Origin: Gammaproteobacteria bacterium
GTDB taxonomy: Bacteria; Pseudomonadota; Gammaproteobacteria; JAJFKO01
DNA: 64,000 nt
Direction of reading: 5' to 3'
NCBI GenBank assembly: GCA_021773175.1
Contig: JAJFKO010000011.1
Coordinates: forward strand, 1-64,000
Shown: positions 44,975 to 54,248 of the stretch, in pieces
Numbering within the stretch: the stretch's first letter is position 1
Layout of the letters: each line of letters starts with the position of its first letter
Made by a program: the position numbers and the translations under genes
Notes under the pieces: model-generated
Seen by the model: the letters and a program-made list of their open reading frames with translations, nothing else
What the model was told of the DNA's origin: nothing
Databases searched by the model: none

Positions 44975-45907
44975 ATGGAAGTAGGGAAGTTTGAGCATAC
45001 ACCAGTATTGTTCAACGAGGTTTTACAAAATCTCAATGTTAAACAAGATGGTGTGTATATTGATGCAACGTTTGGTCGTGGCGGACATAGTCGAGGCATT
45101 TTAGCTAAGCTAGGTTCAAACGGAAAATTAGTTGCAATTGATCAAGATCCTGTAGCAGTGGCAGCTGCTTCGGAAATTGAAGATCAACGATTTCATATAG
45201 AACATGCAGCGTTTACGGATTTAATAAGTATTGCTGAAAAATATGAAATCAAAGGTCAAGTAAATGGAATATTACTTGATTTAGGTGTGTCATCTCCACA
45301 GTTAGATGATGCAGAAAGGGGCTTTAGTTTTATGCATGATGGTCCGCTGGATATGCGGATGAATACAACATCAGGTATGAATGCCCAAGAATGGATTCAG
45401 GTGGCCAAGGAAGAAGAGATAGCCACTGTACTAAAAACCTATGGAGAGGAACGCTATGCTAAAAGGATTGCGCGAGCGATTGTTCAAGCAAGAGATGCTG
45501 AACACATTACAACAACGGGACGTTTGGCTGACATCATCAAGCATGCAAACCCAGCTTGGGAAAAGCACAAGCACCCAGCAACACGAAGTTTTCAGGCCAT
45601 TCGATTATTTCTTAATAAAGAATTGGAAAGTCTTTCTGTTTGTTTAGAACAGTGTATAGACGTATTAGCAGTGGGCGGTAGATTAGTCGTAATAAGTTTC
45701 CACTCACTAGAAGATAGAATTGTAAAAAGATTTATACGGAGAGAAACTCAAGGAGCGCCGGTACCGAAACATATACCGATAAAAGATGAGGCTATTGTAC
45801 GACGTTTAAGTGTTGTACATAAAAAAATTACCCCGGGAAATGTTGAGGTAACGGCGAATCCTCGAGCTAGAAGCGCAGTAATGCGAGTAGCGGAGAAAAT
45901 AACATGA
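44975..45907 (+). CDS. rsmH: 16S rRNA (cytosine-1402-N4)-methyltransferase RsmH
   Basis: 310 residues. HTPVLFNEVLQNL, DATFGRGGHSRGIL (SAM loop), LLDLGVSSPQLDDAERGFS and VISFHSLEDRIVK are diagnostic. It methylates the base of C1402, the same nucleotide modified by RsmI, whose gene is also in this window. It overlaps ftsL by 4 bases. Confidence 0.96.
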   Translation: MEVGKFEHTPVLFNEVLQNLNVKQDGVYIDATFGRGGHSRGILAKLGSNGKLVAIDQDPVAVAAASEIEDQRFHIEHAAFTDLISIAEKYEIKGQVNGILLDLGVSSPQLDDAERGFSFMHDGPLDMRMNTTSGMNAQEWIQVAKEEEIATVLKTYGEERYAKRIARAIVQARDAEHITTTGRLADIIKHANPAWEKHKHPATRSFQAIRLFLNKELESLSVCLEQCIDVLAVGGRLVVISFHSLEDRIVKRFIRRETQGAPVPKHIPIKDEAIVRRLSVVHKKITPGNVEVTANPRARSAVMRVAEKIT

Positions 45908-46236
45908 CAGCGGCAGCGCAAGTATTACAGCAGCAAAGATTATCAGGCCGCGTATTACTACAAAGTTTAAGCAAAGAAAATATTGTTATGACATTGTTAG
46001 TAAGTTTAGTTTTAGTCAGTGCCATTAGTGTGATTTATGTGAAATATATGAATCGACAATTGATTAGTGAAGTAACTATGCAACAGCAAACGGCACAACA
46101 GTTGCAAGTAGAATGGGGAAAGTTATTACTACAAAAAGGCGCGTTATCTGCACCGAGTCGTATACAAAATATAGCTAATAATAGCTTGAATATGTATGTG
46201 CCAAGGGCAAAGAACGTGATAATGATAAAAATTTAA
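45904..46236 (+). CDS. ftsL: Cell division protein FtsL
   Basis: 110 residues: a short cytosolic part, one membrane helix (IVMTLLVSLVLVSAISVIYV), then a Gln-rich periplasmic coiled coil with a leucine-zipper-like pattern. It bridges FtsB and FtsQ in the divisome. Identified mainly by position after rsmH. An unusual 321-base gap follows before ftsI. Confidence 0.85.
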   Translation: MTAAAQVLQQQRLSGRVLLQSLSKENIVMTLLVSLVLVSAISVIYVKYMNRQLISEVTMQQQTAQQLQVEWGKLLLQKGALSAPSRIQNIANNSLNMYVPRAKNVIMIKI

Positions 46237-46261
46237 GTGAACGGTGTTGTTCACATAGAAG

Positions 46262-46317
46262 GACTTAGGCTAGACATCTTACACCTAGCAAAACCAAATT
46301 CTGGCCTAAGTCTTTTT
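46262..46317 (+). terminator. Terminator-like hairpin between ftsL and ftsI
   Basis: GACTTAGGC (46,262-46,270) pairs with GCCTAAGTC (46,304-46,312), followed by TTTTTAT. The loop is long (33 bases). It would end or weaken transcription from the mraZ promoter. Confidence 0.5.
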
Positions 46318-46388
46318 ATGTGAAGAACATCGATAACGAGTAAGTAGAGAATTTATAGAGATTACATGAATTAAACGGGTTTAAATGT

Positions 46389-46450
46389 GAGTGGCTTTCC
46401 AGTCTTTCTCCCATGTCCTACACCAGTAAAAAATAAGCGGAAAGCCACTC
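46389..46450. repeat. Inverted repeat in the ftsL-ftsI gap
   Basis: Perfect 12-bp arms GAGTGGCTTTCC / GGAAAGCCACTC around a 38-base centre, with weaker pairing beyond. It may be a small palindromic insertion or a regulatory hairpin. The gap has no coding frame. Confidence 0.55.
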
Positions 46451-46557
46451 TCGTTTGAATCTGTAACATTACTTAAATATAATTATTAAGGCCTCTCACA
46501 TTGTAACTTTTTATGCTAGAATGCTTGCAAAATGTCATATAGGTCTTTCATAAACTT

Positions 46558-48291
46558 ATGAAATTTCATGATTTAAAGAATAGGACTGCAAAGCCAACAG
46601 GCAAATCAGAGTCGCTCTATACATTTCGTTTTATTCTTGTCTGTTTATTTTTAATACTGTGTGCTGCTGGCTTGCTGCTGCGCATGGTTGACTTGAATGT
46701 TATACAGAGAAAATTTCTGTTAAAAGAAGGTAATGCTCGTGCTATTCGCGTTATGAAATTACCTGCATATCGGGGTATGGTATTAGATCGCAATGGTGTT
46801 CCTTTAGCGATTAGTACGCCGGTAAAATCAATTTGGGTTAATCCGCACTTATTCAAAGCTAAAAGCTGGCAATGGCAGCATCTCGCTAAATATTTACATT
46901 ATTCGGAAGCTCAACTTAAGCAATTAATCCATGAAAATCATAAGCGTTACTTCTTTTACTTAAAGCGAAATCTTGATCCGAGTTTGGCTGCAAAAATAAA
47001 AGCTTTATCGATTCCTGGTTTGTTTTTGCAAAAGGATTATAAGCGTTTTTATCCGCAAGGCAGTAGCCTGGCCGCCATTATTGGTTTTACTAATGTTGAC
47101 GATCAAGGTCAGAGCGGATTAGAGTTAGCATACAATAAATGGTTGCGCGGTATTTCTGGTAAAGAAAGAGTGGTGCGTGATCGTATCGGTAATGTTATTG
47201 CAAGGTTAGGTATTTTACGAAAACCACAGCCAGGCCATAATTTACAATTAAGTATTGATTATCGTATTCAGTATTTAGCTTTTCATAGTTTAAAACAAGA
47301 AGTTGATCATTCAAAGGCCAAGTCGGGAACCATTATTGTCTTAAATTCTCAGACAGGTGAGATTTTAGCAATGGCGAGCTATCCTTCTTATAATCCAAAT
47401 TTGTTACATAAAAGCGATGATCCTAACTATCGTAACCGTACGGTCACAGATGTTTTTGAGCCAGGCTCAACAGTCAAAGCGTTTACAGTTGTTAATGCTC
47501 TCGATAGTGGTAAATATACGCCGACAACAAAAGTGAATACTAATCCTGGTTGGTTACGATTTGGAAAAGATTATATTCACGATTCAGGGCATGTGAATAA
47601 TGGTATTTTAACGGTTCGAGGAATTTTACAAAAGTCGAGTAATATTGGTGTAACCAAATTAACCTTATCATTACCGCCAGATAGTTTATGGCAAGTTTTT
47701 CATAAAGTTGGATTTGGGCGCTTATCGAGTATTGGTTTTCCGGGTGAGTCTCCTGGCGTATTAATTCATCATCGTATTTGGCGTCCCGTGACACTTGCAA
47801 CATTATCTTATGGCTACGGGCTTTCGACAACGACATTGCAATTAGCGCATGCATATATGGTTTTAGCAGAAGATGGCATCTGGCGGCCGGTTTCATTATT
47901 AAAATTAAATCATATTCCAGAAGGCAAACGTATTTTACATAAGCATGTATGTTCAGAAGTTTTAAATATGTTGGAATCTGTTGTCGAGCGTGGTGGTACG
48001 GCGCCGCGAGCTAGCATTCCTGGTTATTGGGTTGCTGGTAAAACCGGTACTGTGCGTATGGTTGGCCCGCATGGTTATGAGCTGAATCACCATATTGGAA
48101 CCTTTGTCGGTGTTGCTCCGGTAACGCGACCACGTTTAGTTGTTGTTGTTGAAATTCGTGATCCACGAAAAGGATCTTATTATGGCGGCCTTGTGGCGGC
48201 ACCCGTGTTTGCCAAAGTTATGGCTGGGGCATTACGAATTTTAAATGTAGCACCGGATAGACCTAGGAAAACAGGAGGGCCACATGCTTGA
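46558..48291 (+). CDS. ftsI: Peptidoglycan transpeptidase FtsI (PBP3)
   Basis: 577 residues. One membrane helix (about 22-42), the pedestal domain with RGMVLDRNGVPLA, then the transpeptidase domain: nucleophile Ser in EPGSTVKAF (near 304), SSN (near 361) and KTGT (near 496). It crosslinks septal peptidoglycan with FtsW. The ATG lacks a strong ribosome site. It overlaps murE by 8 bases. Confidence 0.95.
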   Translation: MKFHDLKNRTAKPTGKSESLYTFRFILVCLFLILCAAGLLLRMVDLNVIQRKFLLKEGNARAIRVMKLPAYRGMVLDRNGVPLAISTPVKSIWVNPHLFKAKSWQWQHLAKYLHYSEAQLKQLIHENHKRYFFYLKRNLDPSLAAKIKALSIPGLFLQKDYKRFYPQGSSLAAIIGFTNVDDQGQSGLELAYNKWLRGISGKERVVRDRIGNVIARLGILRKPQPGHNLQLSIDYRIQYLAFHSLKQEVDHSKAKSGTIIVLNSQTGEILAMASYPSYNPNLLHKSDDPNYRNRTVTDVFEPGSTVKAFTVVNALDSGKYTPTTKVNTNPGWLRFGKDYIHDSGHVNNGILTVRGILQKSSNIGVTKLTLSLPPDSLWQVFHKVGFGRLSSIGFPGESPGVLIHHRIWRPVTLATLSYGYGLSTTTLQLAHAYMVLAEDGIWRPVSLLKLNHIPEGKRILHKHVCSEVLNMLESVVERGGTAPRASIPGYWVAGKTGTVRMVGPHGYELNHHIGTFVGVAPVTRPRLVVVVEIRDPRKGSYYGGLVAAPVFAKVMAGALRILNVAPDRPRKTGGPHA

Positions 48292-49762
48292 ATGTCCTCT
48301 TCGTGAATTACTTCGTGAAGATGATGTCGTCACGACTATTCCTGATATTACAGTTAAAGGTTTAAGCTTAGATAGTCGACAATTGCAAGCGGGTTGGGCT
48401 TTTGTGGCATTGCCGGGTCTAGAAGTAGATGGTCGTGATTTCATTGCTAAAGCGCAGCAGGCTAATGCGAGTTGTGTCTTGTTACCAGAAATTAAAGATT
48501 ATCATCACACCATTCCGCAAATAGTTATTCCAAACCTTAAATCGATCCTTGGGAACATTGCCAGTCGCTTTTATCAACACCCATCAAAGCAACTCACAAT
48601 GACAGGCATCACTGGTACCAATGGCAAAACATCCATTTGTCATTTTTTGGCACAAGCATATGCTTTATTAGGGCAAAAGTGTGCGATTGCAGGTACAGCA
48701 GGTAACGGCTTATATGGTGAGTTACAACAATCAAAGCTAACCACATTAGATGCAATTCAAATTCAAGCTTTTTTAGCGACAATGCTTGCTCAAGGTGCTA
48801 AAGCAGTGGCTATCGAAGTCTCGTCGCACGGATTAACGCAACATCGTGTCACGGGTATTGATTTTAATATCGGTGTATTTACGAATTTAACTCATGAGCA
48901 TTTAGATTATCACGGCAGCATGGAAAATTATGCTGCTGCTAAATCACGTTTATTTAGTGATTTTAAATTAGATTATGCCATTATTAATGCGGATGATGAT
49001 TACAGCAGTAATTTTATTAATACTGCACAACAGCAAGCAGAGGTTTTTGCTTTTAGTCGTCAAAATAATAAGCTTCTTGATGCCAGCCATATGATGCTTG
49101 CAAATAATGTGCAATTAAATACAGTTGGAATCTCAGCAGATATCGTAACACCATGGGGTGATGCAAGCATTCAATTACCGTTGCTTGGTCATTTCAACAT
49201 CGATAACTTACTAGTGGTTATTGCCGTATTATGCTTAAACCAATTTAAATTTACAGATGTTATAAATATGTTACCGCAATTGCATGAACCCAAAGGGCGC
49301 ATGCAAGCATTTGGAGGTAAGACTCAGCCACTAGTTGTTGTCGATTACTCTCATACTCCTGATGCATTACAACAAGCATTAATGTCTTTGCGACAACATG
49401 TCGCAGGCAGTGTGTTTTGTGTGTTTGGTTGTGGAGGCAATCGCGATATAAGCAAACGTCAGCTTATGGGCAAAGTTGCGAGTGAATTTGCCGATAACCT
49501 CGTTATTACTAATGATAATCCACGCAAAGAAGATCCAGAAGAAATTATTAATGATATCCTGAAGGGGATTGTAAATAACAATAACATTTGTATTGAATCA
49601 GATCGCGCCAAAGCGATTGCTTTAGCTGTACGACAAGCTGATTCTGGTGATGCTATTTTGGTTGCGGGTAAAGGGCACGAAGATTATCAAATTATTGGAG
49701 ATAAAACCTTTGCTTTTGATGATGTTGAGATTGTTAAAGCGCTGTTAAAAACATCAATATAA
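48284..49762 (+). CDS. murE: UDP-MurNAc-tripeptide synthetase MurE
   Basis: 492 residues. GITGTNGKTS binds ATP, and DNPRKEDP is the motif selecting meso-diaminopimelate, so the wall is of the A1-gamma DAP type. GGAGG lies just before the ATG. In most gammaproteobacteria murF follows; here a 66-base gap leads straight to mraY. Confidence 0.95.
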   Translation: MLECPLRELLREDDVVTTIPDITVKGLSLDSRQLQAGWAFVALPGLEVDGRDFIAKAQQANASCVLLPEIKDYHHTIPQIVIPNLKSILGNIASRFYQHPSKQLTMTGITGTNGKTSICHFLAQAYALLGQKCAIAGTAGNGLYGELQQSKLTTLDAIQIQAFLATMLAQGAKAVAIEVSSHGLTQHRVTGIDFNIGVFTNLTHEHLDYHGSMENYAAAKSRLFSDFKLDYAIINADDDYSSNFINTAQQQAEVFAFSRQNNKLLDASHMMLANNVQLNTVGISADIVTPWGDASIQLPLLGHFNIDNLLVVIAVLCLNQFKFTDVINMLPQLHEPKGRMQAFGGKTQPLVVVDYSHTPDALQQALMSLRQHVAGSVFCVFGCGGNRDISKRQLMGKVASEFADNLVITNDNPRKEDPEEIINDILKGIVNNNNICIESDRAKAIALAVRQADSGDAILVAGKGHEDYQIIGDKTFAFDDVEIVKALLKTSI

Positions 49763-49828
49763 ATGTACACTTGCATAAAATTCAGCAAGAAGCTGGTTAA
49801 CTTATAAGCAACAGGGGCGTGTGAACAA

Positions 49829-50911
49829 ATGTTATATTGGTTGGCGCAATTTTTACAACATTATATTAGTGTCTTTCATGTATTTACTTATATAACTTTT
49901 CGAGCAATTTGTAGCTCACTTACCGCCTTGGTTTTGGCGTTGATAACTGGGCCAGCCATGATTAATTGGTTACGTAAGAATCAAATTGGCCAAGTTGTAC
50001 GCAGCGATGGTCCGCAATCACATTTAGAGAAAGCTGGAACACCAACTATGGGAGGGGCTTTCATACTATTATCGGTATCGATTAGTGTATTGCTGTGGGG
50101 TAATTTAGCTAATTATTATGTTTGGTTAGTACTTTTAGTTACATTAGGATTTGGCGCTATTGGCTGGGTCGATGATTACAAAAAGTTGATTCTAAAAGAT
50201 AGTAAAGGTATATCTGCACGCACTAAACTTTTATCTCAGTCTATCATTGGCTTAATTGCAATTATTATTTTATATGTTACTGCGAGCACGCCGCAGCAAA
50301 CAGAACTTTTAATTCCGTTCACTAAAAATATTTTATTACCACTAGGCTGGTTTTACATTGTTTTAGGTTACTTTGTTATTGTTGGTACCAGTAATGCTGT
50401 TAATTTAACTGATGGTTTAGATGGTCTTGCCATATTACCAATTGTGCTTGTTGCTGGCGCACTGGGTATCTTTGCTTATGTCGTTGGTAACGTTGAATTT
50501 GCAAAGTATTTAGATATTCCCTTTATTAATGGTGTTGGCGAGGTTGCTGTTTATTGTTCAGCACTCGTCGGTGCCGGCTTGGGTTTTCTATGGTTTAATA
50601 CTTATCCTGCGCAAGTTTTTATGGGTGATGTTGGAGCACTAGGCTTAGGTGCAGGTTTGGGTATTGTTGCTGTTGTAGTGCGCCAAGAAATTGTTTTATT
50701 TATCATGGGTGGTTTATTCGTTGTTGAAACACTTTCCGTTATTATGCAAGTTGCATCCTTTAAACTAACCGGTAAACGTATTTTCCGTATGGCACCATTA
50801 CATCATCATTTTGAATTAAAAGGTTGGCCAGAACCGCGCGTGATTGTTCGTTTTTGGATTATCACGGTTATGTTAGTTTTAATTGGTTTAGCAACATTAA
50901 AGTTACGTTAA
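49829..50911 (+). CDS. mraY: Phospho-MurNAc-pentapeptide transferase MraY
   Basis: 360 residues with about ten membrane helices. GTPTMGGA, the DDYKKL loop, [10 protein letters not shown] and the HHHFELKGW histidines are present. It makes lipid I in the inner membrane. AGGGG is found before the ATG. Confidence 0.96.
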   Translation: MLYWLAQFLQHYISVFHVFTYITFRAICSSLTALVLALITGPAMINWLRKNQIGQVVRSDGPQSHLEKAGTPTMGGAFILLSVSISVLLWGNLANYYVWLVLLVTLGFGAIGWVDDYKKLILKDSKGISARTKLLSQSIIGLIAIIILYVTASTPQQTELLIPFTKNILLPLGWFYIVLGYFVIVGTSNAVNLTDGLDGLAILPIVLVAGALGIFAYVVGNVEFAKYLDIPFINGVGEVAVYCSALVGAGLGFLWFNTYPAQVFMGDVGALGLGAGLGIVAVVVRQEIVLFIMGGLFVVETLSVIMQVASFKLTGKRIFRMAPLHHHFELKGWPEPRVIVRFWIITVMLVLIGLATLKLR

Positions 50912-50962
50912 GCCTAAAAACCTCAGTAGATCACGAAGGGTATAGGTTAAGAGTGGAAGACT

Positions 50963-52321
50963 ATGATTACTAAAGACGTGCAAAATTATGATTATGTTAT
51001 TGTTGGTTTAGGGATTACGGGCTTATCTTGTGTTCGCTATTTAAGCAAACAAGGTTTTCGTATCGCGATAACCGATACCCGCTTAAATCCACCAGGCTTA
51101 CAAGAGTTAAGTTGCGAGTTTCCTTCGGTAAAATGCTCTTTAGGCAAACTTGATCAACAATTATTAGCAAAAACCAATGAAGTGATTATTAGCCCTGGCG
51201 TGGCAATGGATACTCCTGAAATTGTTGCTTGTATTGATCGTGGAATTACGGTTATTGGAGATGTTGAGTTATTTGCGCGTCATATTGATGCGCCTGTATT
51301 GGCTATTACTGGTTCCAATGGTAAAAGTACGGTAACCACAATTGTTGGGGAAATGGCAAAACGCTCTGGTGTTAACGTAAAAGTTGGTGGTAACCTCGGT
51401 TTTCCCGTGCTTGAAATGCTTGAAGACGAGCCTGCAGAACTTTATGTTTTAGAATTGTCGAGCTTTCAATTAGAAAGTTTGTTTTCCTTGAATGCGAAAG
51501 TTGCCACCATATTAAATATTAGTCCAGACCATATGGACCGATATTGTGGTTTAGCCGGTTATGTTGCTGCTAAACAACATGTTTATTTACAAAGTGAATA
51601 TCAACTTATCAATCGTGATGATCCATTGACCTTAGTTGTCAATGAAGAATCTGCGAGCAATATTATTAGTTTTGGTTTATCTGAACCAAGGCCAGGGCAA
51701 TTTGGGATCCGTAAAACTGACGGTCAAACATTCTTGAGCTTTGGTACAGAAAATTTATTTGCTGTCGATGACATGAATATGCCTGGAAAACATAATTGGG
51801 CTAATGCGCTTGCTGCATTGGCAATCGGGCATTATGCTGGTTTTTCTTTAGTCGTCATGCAAGAAGTGCTGCGCGAATTTCCTGGTCTTGAGCACCGTTG
51901 TCAGTTTGTAACTAAAAAGAACGATATCGCATGGTATAACGATTCTAAAGGTACTAATGTTGGAGCAACAATTGCAGCGATAGAAGGGTTGGCAGAAACT
52001 TTATCTGGAGATCTTATATTGATTGCCGGTGGGCAAGGTAAAGATGCGGATTTCTCAGCTTTATTACGCCCGGTAACGCAATTTGTTAAACAAATTATTC
52101 TCTATGGCCAAGATGCTGATGACATTGCCAAAGCACTAACAGGTTTCACAGATATTACTTTTGTAGATGACCTTGAGTTAGCGGTGTTAACCGCTAACGA
52201 AGTTGGGCAAGCGGGCGATGCTATATTATTTTCCCCAGCCAGTGCTAGTTTTGATATGTTTAAAGACTTTGCACATCGTGGCGAAGTGTTTACTGCATTA
52301 GTCAATAAACATATCAAGTAA
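50963..52321 (+). CDS. murD: UDP-MurNAc-L-Ala-D-Glu ligase MurD
   Basis: 452 residues. Rossmann start YVIVGLGITGLSCVRYL, ATP loop ITGSNGKSTVTT, SSFQLE, and HRCQFV before WYNDSKGTN. It adds D-glutamate. AGTGGAAG serves as ribosome site. It lies 11 bases before ftsW. Confidence 0.96.
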   Translation: MITKDVQNYDYVIVGLGITGLSCVRYLSKQGFRIAITDTRLNPPGLQELSCEFPSVKCSLGKLDQQLLAKTNEVIISPGVAMDTPEIVACIDRGITVIGDVELFARHIDAPVLAITGSNGKSTVTTIVGEMAKRSGVNVKVGGNLGFPVLEMLEDEPAELYVLELSSFQLESLFSLNAKVATILNISPDHMDRYCGLAGYVAAKQHVYLQSEYQLINRDDPLTLVVNEESASNIISFGLSEPRPGQFGIRKTDGQTFLSFGTENLFAVDDMNMPGKHNWANALAALAIGHYAGFSLVVMQEVLREFPGLEHRCQFVTKKNDIAWYNDSKGTNVGATIAAIEGLAETLSGDLILIAGGQGKDADFSALLRPVTQFVKQIILYGQDADDIAKALTGFTDITFVDDLELAVLTANEVGQAGDAILFSPASASFDMFKDFAHRGEVFTALVNKHIK

Positions 52322-52332
52322 GGAATATTAAA

Positions 52333-53475
52333 TTGCGAGCGACTATCTCCGAAACTAAAGTAATCCCTGCCGTTCTATTTGATCGATGGTTTCTATTTGC
52401 TGCTTTAGCATTACTCTTTCTTGGTTTAATCATGGTTGCGTCTGCATCCATTGGCATTTCTGAACGAGGCTATGGCACGCCGTTTCATTATATTATTCGT
52501 CAAATCTGCTATGTCGGTTTAGGCGGATTTTGTAGTTTTATTATTTTACGTATTCATTCTGATTATTGGCAACGTTATGGTGGCTATTTAATGTTATTAA
52601 CGCTGCTATTATTAGTCATTGTTCTTATTCCTGGATTGGGGCGAGAAATTAATGGTAGTCGGCGTTGGTTAGGTATTGGTCCATTGGGTTTCCAAATTTC
52701 TGAATTAGCAAAATTTACGGTTATTATTTACTTGGCAGGTTACCTAGTGCGGCGTGGTGATGAAGTGCGTAGTCAGGTTGTTGGTTTTCTAAAACCGATG
52801 TTACTGCTAGGTATTGTTAGTTGTTTATTATTATTAGAGCCGGATTTTGGTGCAACGGCTGTAATGATGATGACCGCATTGTTAGTTTTGTTTATTGCCG
52901 GTGTGCCATTACGCCATTATCTTGCCTTGATTTGTGTCGTGGGTGCCGGTATGGGAGGACTTGCTGTTTCATCTCCCTATCGATTGGCACGCTTAACCTC
53001 TTTTTTAAATCCTTGGGTACAACAATATGCAAGTGGTTACCAATTAACACAATCCTTAATTGCATTTGGTCGAGGAGGTTGGCTCGGTGTTGGCTTAGGT
53101 AACAGTGTACAAAAATTATTTTACTTACCAGAAGCGCATACGGACTTTTTATTTGCTGTATTAGCTGAAGAGTTAGGTCTTATTGGTGAAGCGGTGGTAG
53201 TTGGTCTCTTTGCATTATTAATTACGCGTATTTTTATGATCGCTCGTCGTGCTCATCGGCTTGGCAAAGATTTTGCTGCTTATCTCGGCTATGGTTTTGG
53301 AATTTGGATTGGTTTACAAGTGTTTATCAATATAGGTGTAAACTCAGGAATGTTACCTACCAAAGGCTTAACATTACCATTAATGAGTTATGGTGGCAGT
53401 AGCTTATTGGTTATGCTAATGGCTCTTGCAATGATATTACGTATTGACTATGAGTGTCGACTTGAAGAACGCTAA
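52333..53475 (+). CDS. ftsW: Septal peptidoglycan polymerase FtsW
   Basis: 380-residue SEDS protein with ten membrane helices. NGSRRWLGIGPLGFQISELAK, the LLLEPDFGATAV aspartate, and PTKGLTLPLMSYGGSS are typical. It polymerises glycan at the septum with FtsI. The start is TTG at 52,333 with AAGGA about 9 bases upstream. In most relatives murG follows; here it does not. Confidence 0.95.
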   Translation: MRATISETKVIPAVLFDRWFLFAALALLFLGLIMVASASIGISERGYGTPFHYIIRQICYVGLGGFCSFIILRIHSDYWQRYGGYLMLLTLLLLVIVLIPGLGREINGSRRWLGIGPLGFQISELAKFTVIIYLAGYLVRRGDEVRSQVVGFLKPMLLLGIVSCLLLLEPDFGATAVMMMTALLVLFIAGVPLRHYLALICVVGAGMGGLAVSSPYRLARLTSFLNPWVQQYASGYQLTQSLIAFGRGGWLGVGLGNSVQKLFYLPEAHTDFLFAVLAEELGLIGEAVVVGLFALLITRIFMIARRAHRLGKDFAAYLGYGFGIWIGLQVFINIGVNSGMLPTKGLTLPLMSYGGSSLLVMLMALAMILRIDYECRLEER

Positions 53476-53489
53476 CTAGGATTCAATGT

Positions 53490-54002
53490 ATGCAAATTCA
53501 TCAATTAAATATGAAGTTTTCAGCGCAAGAAGATAGAATCTTATTCCGTTTAAGTACTCATGCAAAAGAAGAATTACGTTTTTATTTAACTCGGCGTTTT
53601 GTAAAGCTCATGTTACCCCTGGTACAAGAGCAACTTGAAAACTTAGCTATTACGGATACGGGAAGTGCCTCGGTAACAACTAAAAAAGCAATGTTTGATT
53701 TTCATCATGAATCGGCGCTTGATGAATCAAACTTAGCAAAAAAATATATTGCAGATGAACAATATACATTGCCACTAGGGGATAGTCCTGTGTTATTAAT
53801 CAGTTTTGGTTTGCAGGCTGAATCTGTAGACAATATTGTGATGAATTTTGCAACAGTTGATAGTAAAGGTATAAAATTCACCCTAAATGCCAAGTTGTTA
53901 CACTCTTTTTATCATTTATTACTACAAACAATAAAAACGGCTCAATGGGAGCTCGTTGTAGCAGGCCTTCACTCCCCACAAGCTAAAAATAAGTTAAATT
54001 AA
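53490..54002 (+). CDS. Conserved unknown protein after ftsW
   Basis: 170 residues, no membrane segment or signal. The N-terminus (MQIHQLNMKF, DRILFRLSTHAKEELRFYLTRRF) resembles a family of short hypothetical proteins of proteobacteria starting with a similar DR(I/L)L-R-N-T...LTRR pattern. Function is unknown. It begins 14 bases after ftsW and is probably cotranscribed with it. Confidence 0.7.
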   Translation: MQIHQLNMKFSAQEDRILFRLSTHAKEELRFYLTRRFVKLMLPLVQEQLENLAITDTGSASVTTKKAMFDFHHESALDESNLAKKYIADEQYTLPLGDSPVLLISFGLQAESVDNIVMNFATVDSKGIKFTLNAKLLHSFYHLLLQTIKTAQWELVVAGLHSPQAKNKLN

Positions 54003-54248
54003 ACAACTCGCTGAAAAACAGACCATTTCTGGTCGTTTCGTGATGAAATATTTTCTTTCCTTAAGCTTATCTTAAGATCCAGGTAATATATTAGCTAAAT
54101 GGTAAAAAATTGCTAAGCGTCATGTTTAGGTATAATAACAATTAAAACAGCTTGAACAAAAAACTCGCGTTAAATTAAGAATAAAGCAATAAGCGAACTT
54201 TTGTTAATGCAAAAGTATAGAAGTTCGCTAGTAGAGGAAGTAAAGTTC

